NCBI RefSeq assembly: GCF_000772045.1
Contig: NZ_CP009754.1
Coordinates: 6,944,001-7,008,000, forward strand
DNA length: 64,000 nt
Direction of reading: 5' to 3'
Source: Streptomyces sp. CCM_MD2014
GTDB lineage: Bacteria; Actinomycetota; Actinomycetes; Streptomycetales; Streptomycetaceae
The notes beneath the pieces were generated by a model that worked only from the letters and a program-made list of their open reading frames with translations, was not told the DNA's origin and searched no databases. Shown here one piece after another: positions 8,568 to 16,155 of the stretch. Each line of letters opens with the position of its first letter. Within the stretch, counting starts at the first letter, position 1. Made by a program: the position numbers and the translations under genes.

Positions 8568-9572
8568 CTACAGCCAGCCCCGGCGTTTGAACTGCCGGTA
8601 CAGCAGCACCTCCAGGACCGCCATCAGCGCGATCACCGCCGGGTAGCCCCACAGCCAGTGCAGCTCCGGCATGTGGTCGAAGTTCATGCCGTAGATCCCC
8701 GCGAGCATCGTGGGGACCGCCGCCATGGCCGCCCACGCGGAGATCTTCCGCATGTCGTCGTTCTGCCGGACACTCGTCTGCGCCAGGTGTGCCGACAGGA
8801 TGTCCGACACCAGCCGGTCCAGGCTCTCCACCGACTCGTTCACGCGCGTGAGGTGGTCGCTCACGTCCCGGAAGAAGGGCCGCGCCTTGTCGTTCACGAA
8901 CGGCACCGTGCCGCCGTAGGCGCCCGTGCCGGCCAGCCGGGCCAGCGGCGGCGCGAGCGGGCCCGTCGCCCGGCGGAACTCCAGCACCTGCCGCTTGAAG
9001 GTGTAGATCCGCGACGCGGTGTGCCGGGAACCGCCGCCCTCCGGCGAGAAGACCTCCGCCTCCAGCTCCTCCAGGTCGGTCTGCAGCTCGACCGCCACGT
9101 CCAGGTAATGGTCGACGGTGGCGTCCGCTATCGCGTACAGCACCGCGGTGGGTCCCTTGCCGAGCAGTTCCGGTTCGTGCTCAAGCCGCTGCCGCACGGC
9201 CTTCAGCGGGGAGCCCCCGCCGTGCCGGACGACCACCGCGAACGCGTCGCCCAGGAAGATCATGAGCTCGCCGGTGGAGACGGCGTCGCTGTCCGGCTCG
9301 TACACCACCGGCTTCAGGACGGCGAAGAGCGAGTCGTCGTACACCTCCAGCTTGGGCCGCTGATGCGCCTTGAGCGCGTCCTCCACCGCCAGCGGATGGA
9401 GCGCGAACTCCTGGCTGACCAGGTCGAACTCCTCCTCCGTCGGCTCGTGCAGCCCGATCCACACGAAACCGCCCGCCCCCCGCGCCGCACCGAGCGCGTC
9501 GGAGAGGTCCTCGGGCCCGTCCGTGCGGTGCCCGTCCCGGTAGATGGCACAGTCGACGATCACCGAACCCAT
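8568..9572 (-). CDS. corA: CorA-type magnesium/cobalt transporter
   Basis: A 334-residue CorA family channel. A large cytoplasmic N-terminal domain precedes two membrane helices near the C-terminus. The signature YGMNF is at about residues 294-298, in the pore loop right after the first helix, and the tail RQFKRRGWL is basic, as usual. The start is ATG 9572, with a GAGGGGAG ribosome site just upstream; the longer open frame to 10133 is antisense to the phosphomutase gene. CorA pentamers move Mg2+, and in some cases Co2+ or Ni2+, across the membrane. It is divergent from the phosphomutase gene, with 51 bases between starts. Confidence 0.93.
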   Translation of the reverse strand: MGSVIVDCAIYRDGHRTDGPEDLSDALGAARGAGGFVWIGLHEPTEEEFDLVSQEFALHPLAVEDALKAHQRPKLEVYDDSLFAVLKPVVYEPDSDAVSTGELMIFLGDAFAVVVRHGGGSPLKAVRQRLEHEPELLGKGPTAVLYAIADATVDHYLDVAVELQTDLEELEAEVFSPEGGGSRHTASRIYTFKRQVLEFRRATGPLAPPLARLAGTGAYGGTVPFVNDKARPFFRDVSDHLTRVNESVESLDRLVSDILSAHLAQTSVRQNDDMRKISAWAAMAAVPTMLAGIYGMNFDHMPELHWLWGYPAVIALMAVLEVLLYRQFKRRGWL

Positions 9573-9611
9573 TCTCCCCTCGCCCGGGCGCACCGCGCCG
9601 CGCCGTACGCC

Positions 9612-9617
9612 TACCCT
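9612..9617 (+). promoter_or_regulatory. -10 element for a leaderless phosphomutase transcript
   Basis: TACCCT lies six bases before ATG 9624 with no ribosome site between them. The same CTACCCTGG string occurs before metH at 19974-19982. Confidence 0.45.
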
Positions 9618-9623
9618 GGCCGC

Positions 9624-10310
9624 ATGCCCACGCTGATCCTGGTTAGGCACGGACGCTCCACCGCCAACACCGAGGGGCTGCTCGCCGGCTGGACGCCCGG
9701 CGTCGCCCTCGACGAACGCGGTGCCGCGCAGGCCGCCGCGCTCCCCGGGCGGCTCGCCGGCCTGCCGCTCTCCGAAATCGTCACCAGCCCCCTGCAACGC
9801 TGCCGGGAGACCCTCCGGCCACTGCTCGACGCCCGGCCCGAACTGCGGGCGCACACCGACGAACGGATCGGGGAGTGCCACTACGGCGACTGGTCCGGCC
9901 GCAAGCTCGCCGAGCTCAAGGACGAGCCCCTGATGGAGGTCGTCCAGGCGCACCCCTCCGCTGCGGCCTTCCCCGGCGGCGAGTCGATGCGCGCCATGCA
10001 GACCCGCGCCGCCGAGGCCGTACGCGAGTGGAACGCGCGCGTGGAGCGCGACCACGGACCCGACGCCGTCTACCTCATGTGCTCCCACGGCGACATCATC
10101 AAGTCCCTCGTCGCCGAGGCCCTCGGGCTCCACCTCGACCTCTTCCAGCGGATCTCCGTCGAGCCCTGCTCCGTCACCGCGATCCGCTACACCCGGCTGC
10201 GCCCGTTCCTCGTCCGTCTCGGCGACACCGGCGACTTCGCCTCACTCGCCCCGCGCGAGCAGCCGTCCGGTGACGAAGCGCCGGTCGGGGGTGGTGCGGG
10301 CGCACCGTGA
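9624..10310 (+). CDS. Histidine phosphatase-fold protein (MSMEG_4193-type putative phosphomutase)
   Basis: A 228-residue member of the histidine phosphatase superfamily. The N-terminal LVRHGRS (about residues 6-12) supplies the catalytic His. The acid residue lies in ERIGECHYG, and the second His in CSHGD. The protein fits the actinobacterial group annotated as MSMEG_4193 family putative phosphomutase (TIGR03848), whose substrate is unknown. It is first in a conserved run with the DUF3090 gene, 82 bases downstream, and the kinase-like SCO1664-family gene, just ahead of mshC. The start ATG is supported by the family N-terminus and a likely leaderless promoter. Confidence 0.88.
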   Translation: MPTLILVRHGRSTANTEGLLAGWTPGVALDERGAAQAAALPGRLAGLPLSEIVTSPLQRCRETLRPLLDARPELRAHTDERIGECHYGDWSGRKLAELKDEPLMEVVQAHPSAAAFPGGESMRAMQTRAAEAVREWNARVERDHGPDAVYLMCSHGDIIKSLVAEALGLHLDLFQRISVEPCSVTAIRYTRLRPFLVRLGDTGDFASLAPREQPSGDEAPVGGGAGAP

Positions 10311-10392
10311 TCGTCCGCCGCAGTAGGGTGAACCGGTCGCGGCAGCACTGCCCCCGATCTTCCGCTTTCCCCGACTCCCATGGAGACAGGAC

Positions 10393-10983
10393 GTGTCCCG
10401 TCAGGTGTTCCTCTACGACCAACCGGAACGTTTCGTGGCCGGCACGGTCGGGCTGCCCGGGCGCCGTACGTTCTTCCTCCAGGCCTCCGCCGGCTCCCGG
10501 GTGACCAGCGTGGCCCTGGAGAAGACCCAGGTCGCCGCCCTCGCCGAGCGCATGGACGAGCTTCTGGACGAAGTCGTACGGCGCAGCGGCGGCAGCACCG
10601 CCGTTCCCGCCACCGCACCCGCCGGGCCCGCCGACACCGCCCCCCTCGACACCCCCGTCGAGGAGGAGTTCCGCGTCGGCACCATGGCGCTGGCCTGGGA
10701 CGGCGAGGACCAGCGCATGATCGTCGAGGCGCAGGCCCTCGTGGAGCTGGACGCCGAGTCCGAGGAGGACCTGGCGGAGGCCGAGGAACGGCTCCTCCAG
10801 GACGAGGAGAACGGCCCGCCGATGCTGCGGGTCCGCCTCACCGGCGCGCAGGCCAGGGCCTTCGCCAAGCGCGCCCTCGACGTCGTCAACGCCGGGCGGC
10901 CGCCGTGCCCGCTGTGCAGCCTCCCGCTCGACCCGGAAGGACACGTATGTCCGCGCCAGAACGGATACCGCCGCGGAGCGTGA
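10393..10983 (+). CDS. DUF3090 family protein with C-terminal zinc motif
   Basis: A 196-residue protein starting at GTG 10393 with GGAG seven bases upstream. It matches the actinobacterial DUF3090 family (TIGR03847), which begins with a segment like QVFLYDQPERFVAGTVG. The centre is helical and acidic. The end has a zinc-ribbon-like cluster, CPLCSLPLDPEGHVCPR, with three Cys and a His. No activity is known. Its last 37 bases overlap the start of the kinase-like gene, which implies coupled translation and a related role. Confidence 0.87.
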   Translation: MSRQVFLYDQPERFVAGTVGLPGRRTFFLQASAGSRVTSVALEKTQVAALAERMDELLDEVVRRSGGSTAVPATAPAGPADTAPLDTPVEEEFRVGTMALAWDGEDQRMIVEAQALVELDAESEEDLAEAEERLLQDEENGPPMLRVRLTGAQARAFAKRALDVVNAGRPPCPLCSLPLDPEGHVCPRQNGYRRGA

Positions 10984-11777
10984 CCACCGACGCGGCGGCG
11001 GCCGAACTGCTCGCCCTGGGCGAACTGACCGTACGCGGACGCATCCGTGACGCGTCCAACGCGGCGCTGTACTGCACGGTGACGCACGAGGGACGCGAGG
11101 CGGCCTGCGTCTACAAACCGGTCGCCGGGGAGCGCCCGCTGTGGGACTTCCCCGACGGCACCCTCGCCCAGCGCGAGGTCGCCGCCTACGAGGTCTCCGA
11201 GGCCACCGGCTGGGGCCTGGTCCCGCCCACCGTGCTGCGCGACGGCCCGTACGGCGAGGGCATGGTCCAGCTGTGGATCGAGGCCGTCCCGGACGCGGAA
11301 CTGCTCGCCCTGGTCGACGAGGAGGAACCGGGACCCGGCTGGAAGGGCATCGCCCTGGCCGAGGTCGGCGAGGGCCGCACCGCCCTGCTCGTCCACGCCG
11401 ACGACGAACGGCTGCGCCGGCTCGCCGTACTCGACGCCGTGATCAACAACGCCGACCGCAAGGGCGGCCACCTGCTGCCCGCGGCGGGGGAGCGGCTGTA
11501 CGGCATCGACCACGGGGTCACCTTCAACGCCGAGAACAAGCTGCGCACCCTCCTGTGGGGCTGGGCGGGCGACCCGCTCACCGCGGAGGCCCTGGCGGTC
11601 CTCGACGCCCTCAGGGAGGCGCTGAAGGACGGCGGCACCCTGGCGACCCGGCTCGCCCCGCTCATCACCGGCGCCGAACTCCACGCCACGCGCGCGCGGG
11701 TCGACGCCCTGCTGGCGTCCGGGAAGCACCCGGAACCCAGCGGCGAGTGGCCGGCCATCCCGTGGCCGCCGGTGTAG
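10947..11777 (+). CDS. SCO1664-family protein, PI3/4-kinase-like fold
   Basis: A 276-residue protein of the TIGR03843 (SCO1664) family. It carries kinase-like marks in order: a Lys in ACVYKP, likely to hold ATP; the loop VINNADRKGGH, matching the catalytic loop of PI3/4-kinase and HipA-type folds; and a GIDHG metal-binding motif in place of DFG. All appear intact, so real phosphotransfer is plausible. The substrate is unknown. The start is ATG 10947, inside the DUF3090 gene, with GGAAGG six bases upstream. The genomic link to a histidine phosphatase-fold protein and to mycothiol synthesis hints at a shared small-molecule pathway; this is inference. Confidence 0.87.
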   Translation: MSAPERIPPRSVTTDAAAAELLALGELTVRGRIRDASNAALYCTVTHEGREAACVYKPVAGERPLWDFPDGTLAQREVAAYEVSEATGWGLVPPTVLRDGPYGEGMVQLWIEAVPDAELLALVDEEEPGPGWKGIALAEVGEGRTALLVHADDERLRRLAVLDAVINNADRKGGHLLPAAGERLYGIDHGVTFNAENKLRTLLWGWAGDPLTAEALAVLDALREALKDGGTLATRLAPLITGAELHATRARVDALLASGKHPEPSGEWPAIPWPPV

Positions 11778-11867
11778 CCACCCGATGCCACGCCGGCCGG
11801 TGATGCGCAAGAGCGCCTCACCGGCCATCCGGCCCGGTCCGGTTCGTGTACGGAACATCCGTCCGGT

Positions 11868-11873
11868 TAGGCT
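11868..11873 (+). promoter_or_regulatory. -10 element for leaderless mshC transcript
   Basis: TAGGCT lies six bases before the mshC ATG, and TTCGTG at 11843-11848 could be the -35 with a 19-base spacer. No ribosome site is present, which fits a leaderless mRNA. Confidence 0.5.
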
Positions 11874-11879
11874 CATGAC

Positions 11880-13109
11880 ATGCATGCCTGGCCCGCTTCC
11901 GAGGTCCCCGCCCTGCCTGGTCAGGGCCGCGACCTGAGGATCCACGACACCGCGACCGGCGGCCTGGTCACCCTCGACCCCGGTCCCGTCGCCCGTATCT
12001 ACGTCTGCGGCATCACGCCGTACGACGCCACCCACATGGGGCACGCGGCGACCTACAACGCGTTCGACCTCGTGCAGCGCGTGTGGCTCGACACCAAGCG
12101 GCAGGTCCACTACGTCCAGAACGTCACCGACGTGGACGATCCGCTCCTGGAGCGGGCCGTGCGCGACGGGGTCGACTGGACCGCCCTCGCCGAGCAGGAG
12201 ACCGCCCTCTTCCGCGAGGACATGACGGCGCTGCGGATGCTCCCGCCCCGGCACTACATAGGCGCCGTCGAGGCCATACCCGGCATCGTCCCGCTCGTCG
12301 AGCGGCTGCGCGACGCGGGAGCGGCCTACGAGCTCGAGGGCGACATCTACTTCTCCGTGGAGGCGGACCCGCACTTCGGCGGCGTCTCCCACCTCGACGC
12401 CTCCGCGATGCGGCTGCTCTCCGCCGAGCGCGGCGGCGACCCCGACCGGCCCGGCAAGAAGAACCCGCTCGACCCGATGCTGTGGATGGCGGCGCGTGAG
12501 GGCGAGCCCAGCTGGGACGGCGGCACGCTCGGCCGCGGACGCCCCGGCTGGCACATCGAGTGCGTCGCCATCGCCCTCGACCACCTCGGCATGGGCTTCG
12601 ACGTCCAGGGCGGCGGCTCCGACCTCGCCTTCCCGCACCACGAGATGGGCGCCTCGCACGCCCAGGCCCTCACCGGCGAGTTCCCGATGGCCAAGGCGTA
12701 TGTGCACGCCGGCATGGTCGGTCTCGACGGCGAGAAGATGTCCAAGTCGAAGGGCAATCTGGTCTTCGTCTCCCAGCTGCGTCGCGAGGGCGTCGACCCG
12801 GCCGCCATCAGGCTCGCGCTCCTCGCCCACCACTACCGCTCCGACTGGGAGTGGACCGACCAGGTGCTCCAGGACGCCCTCGCCCGCCTGGACCGCTGGC
12901 GCGCCGCCGTCTCCCGCCCCGACGGCCCGCCCGCCGAGGCCCTGGTGGAGGAGATCCGCGAGGCCCTCGCCAACGACCTGGACTCCCCGGCCGCCCTGGA
13001 AGCGGTCGACCGCTGGGCAGCCCTCCAGCAGGAGACGGGCGGCACGGACATCGGCGCCCCGGGCGTGGTCTCCCGAGCGGTGGACGCCCTGCTGGGCGTA
13101 GCGCTGTAG
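11880..13109 (+). CDS. mshC: Cysteine:1D-myo-inosityl 2-amino-2-deoxy-glucopyranoside ligase MshC
   Basis: A 409-residue class I aminoacyl-tRNA synthetase-like enzyme. It catalyses the ATP-dependent joining of cysteine to GlcN-Ins, the third step of mycothiol synthesis in the cytoplasm. The HIGH motif is HMGH at residues 52-55, the zinc-binding Cys43 lies in YVCGITPYDATH, and KMSKS is at 286-290. The length fits MshC; true CysRS has a longer anticodon-binding C-terminus. It follows the phosphomutase/DUF3090/kinase-like genes by 102 bases, with its own likely promoter, and ends in a convergent arrangement with parJ. Confidence 0.95.
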   Translation: MHAWPASEVPALPGQGRDLRIHDTATGGLVTLDPGPVARIYVCGITPYDATHMGHAATYNAFDLVQRVWLDTKRQVHYVQNVTDVDDPLLERAVRDGVDWTALAEQETALFREDMTALRMLPPRHYIGAVEAIPGIVPLVERLRDAGAAYELEGDIYFSVEADPHFGGVSHLDASAMRLLSAERGGDPDRPGKKNPLDPMLWMAAREGEPSWDGGTLGRGRPGWHIECVAIALDHLGMGFDVQGGGSDLAFPHHEMGASHAQALTGEFPMAKAYVHAGMVGLDGEKMSKSKGNLVFVSQLRREGVDPAAIRLALLAHHYRSDWEWTDQVLQDALARLDRWRAAVSRPDGPPAEALVEEIREALANDLDSPAALEAVDRWAALQQETGGTDIGAPGVVSRAVDALLGVAL

Positions 13110-13116
13110 AACTGAA

Positions 13117-13290
13117 CCCCGGACAACCGCCACGCGCCCGCCCCAGCCCCGGACAGCCGCCATGCGCCCGCCCCGGCTGCGGGCAGTCGCCGTGCCGCCC
13201 GGCTGCGGGCAGTCGTGCCGCTGGGGCGGCACGGGTGGGCGCTGGGGGTACCTCCCAGGCCGTTCAGGCACTGGGGGAGGCGCCCGGCAA
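13117..13290. repeat. Intergenic repeat cluster
   Basis: Two copies of a 30-base unit (CCCCGGACAnCCGCCA...) start at 13117 and 13147. They are followed by two copies of a GGCTGCGGGCAGTCG unit 26 bases apart (about 13175 and 13201), then a CTGGGGCGGCACGGGTGGGC segment and a GGGGGTACCTCCCAG hairpin. These strings resemble intergenic sequences repeated across Streptomyces chromosomes. No coding potential is visible. Confidence 0.6.
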
Positions 13291-13335
13291 GTGCCGGCCC
13301 ACATCTCCCGCGGTAACCCGCACCGAAACGACTGG

Positions 13336-13364
13336 AGGGGCGCTCCCACCAGGGAAGCGCCCCT
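13336..13364. terminator. Bidirectional terminator between mshC and parJ
   Basis: AGGGGCGCT at 13336-13344 pairs with AGCGCCCCT at 13356-13364, extended by an inner CCC/GGG. It lies 17 bases from the end of the minus-strand PAC2 gene and after the plus-strand mshC, so it can serve both. Confidence 0.75.
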
Positions 13365-13381
13365 CAGCAATGCACCAGGGC

Positions 13382-14380
13382 TCAGTCCTCCGACGACTCC
13401 TCGTCGTCCCCACTCGGCTTCGGCGGCCGAGACGGCCGGTTCCGCCCACTCGGGTTGTCCCGCAGGAACGGCGTACCGGCCGGGCCCTCGCCCCCGTCCG
13501 CCGTGGCGTGCCCGCCAGGACCCCCGGGCCCCGTCCCGGACCCGTCCCTGCGCCGCAGATACCGCTCGAACTCCCGCGCGATCGCCTCGCCCGACGCCTC
13601 CGGCAGCTCCGCCGTGTCCCGGGCCTCCTCCAGCGACTGCACGTACTCGGCGACCTCGGTGTCCTCGGCGGCCAGCTGATCCACGCCCACCTGCCAGGCA
13701 CGCGCGTCCTCGGGCAGCTCCCCCAGCGGGACCCGCACGCCGATCAGGTCCTCCAGCCGGTTCAGCAGCGCCAGCGTGGCCTTCGGGTTCGGCGGCTGCG
13801 ACACGTAGTGCGGCACCGCCGCCCACAGCGACACGGCCGGCACGCCCGCGTGCGTGCACGCCTCCTGGAGGATGCCGACGATGCCCGTGGGCCCCTCGTA
13901 CTTCGTCTCCTCCAGGTCCATGCGCCGGGCCAGGTCCGCGTCCGACGTGGTGCCGCTGATCGGGACCGGTCGGGTGTGCGGGGTGTCGCCCAGCAGGGCG
14001 CCCAGCACGACCACCATCTCGACACCCAGCTCGTGGGCGAAGCCCAGCAGCTCGTTGCAGAACGAGCGCCAGCGCATGGACGGCTCGATGCCCCGCACGA
14101 GCACGAGGTCGCGCGGTTTGTCACCGCCGACCCGGACCACCGAAAGCCTCGTCGTCGGCCAGGTGACCTTGCGGACACCGTCCTCGATGAACACCGTGGG
14201 ACGGTTGACCTGGAAGTCGTAGTAGTCCTCGGCGTCCAGCGCCGCGAACACCTCGCCCTTCCACTCCCTGTCGAGATGCGCGACCGCGGTGGAGGCGGCG
14301 TCACCGGCATCGTTCCAGCCCTCGAACGCGGCCACCATGACCGGGTCGACCAGCTCGGGAACCCCCTCGAGCTCGATCAC
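13382..14380 (-). CDS. parJ: PAC2 family protein ParJ
   Basis: A 332-residue PAC2 (proteasome assembly chaperone 2-like) protein starting at GTG 14380 with GGAAGGAG seven bases upstream. The core contains AAFEGWNDAGDAAS near the start, VRGIEPSMRW and a conserved VPHYVSQPPNP segment. The last 60 residues are charged and disordered. The S. coelicolor ortholog, from memory, was named ParJ: it binds the chromosome-partitioning ATPase ParA and affects its polymerisation and spore chromosome segregation. The family is wider than this role. PAC2 proteins assist proteasome assembly in eukaryotes, and the proteasome genes lie in this window, but a direct link is not shown. Confidence 0.88.
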   Translation of the reverse strand: MIELEGVPELVDPVMVAAFEGWNDAGDAASTAVAHLDREWKGEVFAALDAEDYYDFQVNRPTVFIEDGVRKVTWPTTRLSVVRVGGDKPRDLVLVRGIEPSMRWRSFCNELLGFAHELGVEMVVVLGALLGDTPHTRPVPISGTTSDADLARRMDLEETKYEGPTGIVGILQEACTHAGVPAVSLWAAVPHYVSQPPNPKATLALLNRLEDLIGVRVPLGELPEDARAWQVGVDQLAAEDTEVAEYVQSLEEARDTAELPEASGEAIAREFERYLRRRDGSGTGPGGPGGHATADGGEGPAGTPFLRDNPSGRNRPSRPPKPSGDDEESSED

Positions 14381-14460
14381 CCAGCGCCTCCTTCCGACGT
14401 GCCCTCGCGTACCCCCCAACCTTACGGCGTGCCGAGGGGCCGCCCGCAGCCCCTTTGCAC

Positions 14461-14485
14461 GGGGCAGTGAACCGATCACTGCCCC
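14461..14485 (-). terminator. Terminator after the glpFKD operon
   Basis: A perfect 10-bp stem (GGGGCAGTGA with TCACTGCCCC) around a 5-base loop lies 45 bases beyond the glpD stop and before the parJ start. It marks the end of the minus-strand glycerol operon. Confidence 0.8.
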
Positions 14486-14530
14486 GTACCCGGCGGGCGG
14501 ACACCCCCCGTCGGTCGTTGAAAGGGGTCC

Positions 14531-16147
14531 CTACTTCTTGTCGAGCACGTCCTGGACCTGCGCGCGGACCTCGTCCGTGGCCAGGCCGCGGATCGTCAGC
14601 GTCGTTCGGCGGCGCAGCACGTCGTCCGCCGTCTCGGCCCACTCGTTGTCCCGGGCCCACACGACCTGCGCCCAGATCTCCGGGGCGTCCGGGTGGACAC
14701 GCTGCGCCAGCTCCGGGCTCTCGTTGGCGAGCCGGGCGATGTCGAAGGCGAGCGAACCGTAGTGCGTGGCCAGGTGCCTGGCGGTGTCGGCGGCCATGCG
14801 CGGGCCGGGCGCCGAACCGTCCACCAGCAGCCGGTGGGCCACCGCCCGCGGGTTGGCGACGCCGGGCAGCGGCAGCTTCTTCGGCAGCGACGCGATCGGC
14901 TCGAAGTCGTCGCCCAGCGGGTGGCCCGGCAGCGCCTCCAGCTTCTTCATCACCGTACGGCCGATGTGGCGGAAGGTGGTCCACTTGCCGCCCGCGACGG
15001 ACAGCATGCCGCCCCGGCCCTCGGTCACGACCGTCTCCCGCTTGGCCTTCGCCGTGTCACCGGGGCCGCCCGGCAGCACGCGCAGGCCCGCGAAGGAGTA
15101 CGTGATGAGGTCCCGGTCGAGCTGCTGGTCGCGGATGGAGAACGCGGCCTCGTCGAGTATCTGGGCCACGTCCTTGTCGTTGACCGCGACATCCGCCGGG
15201 TCGCCCTCGAACTCCTCGTCGGTCGTGCCGAGCAGCAGCATGTCCTCCCAGGGGAGGGCGAAGGTGATCCGGTACTTGTCGATCGGAGTGGCCAGGGCCG
15301 CCCGCCACGGCGCGGTGCGCTTGAGCACCAGGTGCGCGCCCTTGGACAGGCGGATGGACGGCGCCGCGTTCGGGTCCTCCATGCGGCGCAGGTGGTCCAC
15401 CCACGGGCCGGTCGCGTTGAGCACCAGGCGGGCGTTCACCCCGAACTCGTCGCCGGACAGCCGGTCCTTCAGCTCGGCGCCCGTCACCCGGCCGTTGGTG
15501 AAGCGCAGCCCCGTCACCTCGGCGTGGTTGAGGACCACCGCGCCGGACTCGACCGCCGCGCGGACGGTCATCAGCGCCATCCGGGCGTCGTTCATCTGGT
15601 CGTCGCCGTACACGGCCACGGCCTTCAGGTTGTCGGTGCGCAGCTCGGGCACGTCCTGCGCGGCCTTGGCCGGGGAGAGCAGGTGGCCGACGCCGTCGCC
15701 GAAGGCGGACAGCGCCGAGTACGCGAAGACACCGGCCCCGAGCTTCGCCGCGCCGTGCGGCCCGCCCTTGTACACGGGGAGGTAGAAGGTGAGCGGGTTC
15801 GCCAGGTGGGGGGCCACCTGGCGGGAGACCGCACGACGCTCGAAGTGGTTCTCCGCCACCAGCTTCACCGCGCCGGTCTGCAGGTAGCGCAGACCGCCGT
15901 GGAGCAGCTTGGAGGAGGCGGAGGAGGTGGCGCCGGCGAAGTCGCCGGCGTCGACCACGGCCACCCTGAGGCCGGACTGCGCGGCGTGCCAGGCGGTGGA
16001 GATGCCCAGGATGCCGCCGCCGATCACGAGAAGGTCGTACGACGCCTTGGAAAGCTGCTCCCGGGTCTCGGCCCGGCTCGGGTTCGAGCCGGAGGCCGGG
16101 TGCGTACCCAGGGCAGGCACGGACTGCAGGGTGGACTGCGTGGTCAT
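14531..16147 (-). CDS. glpD: Aerobic glycerol-3-phosphate dehydrogenase GlpD
   Basis: A 538-residue FAD enzyme that oxidises sn-glycerol-3-phosphate to dihydroxyacetone phosphate at the inner face of the membrane and passes electrons to the quinone pool. The FAD-binding Rossmann motif is DLLVIGGGILG near residue 45, followed by ATSSASSKLLHGGLRY, a GlpD signature. Later motifs include LNATGPWVDH and GGKWTTFRHIG, and a C-terminal helical cap follows. It is the last gene of the glpF-glpK-glpD operon, 8 bases after glpK, and ends before a strong hairpin. In S. coelicolor the operon is called gylCABX and is induced by glycerol through GylR. Confidence 0.95.
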   Translation of the reverse strand: MTTQSTLQSVPALGTHPASGSNPSRAETREQLSKASYDLLVIGGGILGISTAWHAAQSGLRVAVVDAGDFAGATSSASSKLLHGGLRYLQTGAVKLVAENHFERRAVSRQVAPHLANPLTFYLPVYKGGPHGAAKLGAGVFAYSALSAFGDGVGHLLSPAKAAQDVPELRTDNLKAVAVYGDDQMNDARMALMTVRAAVESGAVVLNHAEVTGLRFTNGRVTGAELKDRLSGDEFGVNARLVLNATGPWVDHLRRMEDPNAAPSIRLSKGAHLVLKRTAPWRAALATPIDKYRITFALPWEDMLLLGTTDEEFEGDPADVAVNDKDVAQILDEAAFSIRDQQLDRDLITYSFAGLRVLPGGPGDTAKAKRETVVTEGRGGMLSVAGGKWTTFRHIGRTVMKKLEALPGHPLGDDFEPIASLPKKLPLPGVANPRAVAHRLLVDGSAPGPRMAADTARHLATHYGSLAFDIARLANESPELAQRVHPDAPEIWAQVVWARDNEWAETADDVLRRRTTLTIRGLATDEVRAQVQDVLDKK

Positions 16148-16155
16148 GGTGGTTC

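Noticed and set aside
10413..13859. Very long minus-strand open frame of over 1000 codons across mshC and its neighbours
   Set aside because: It is antisense to well-supported genes with clear motifs, and its sequence is the Arg/Gly/Ala-rich kind produced by high-GC shadow frames.
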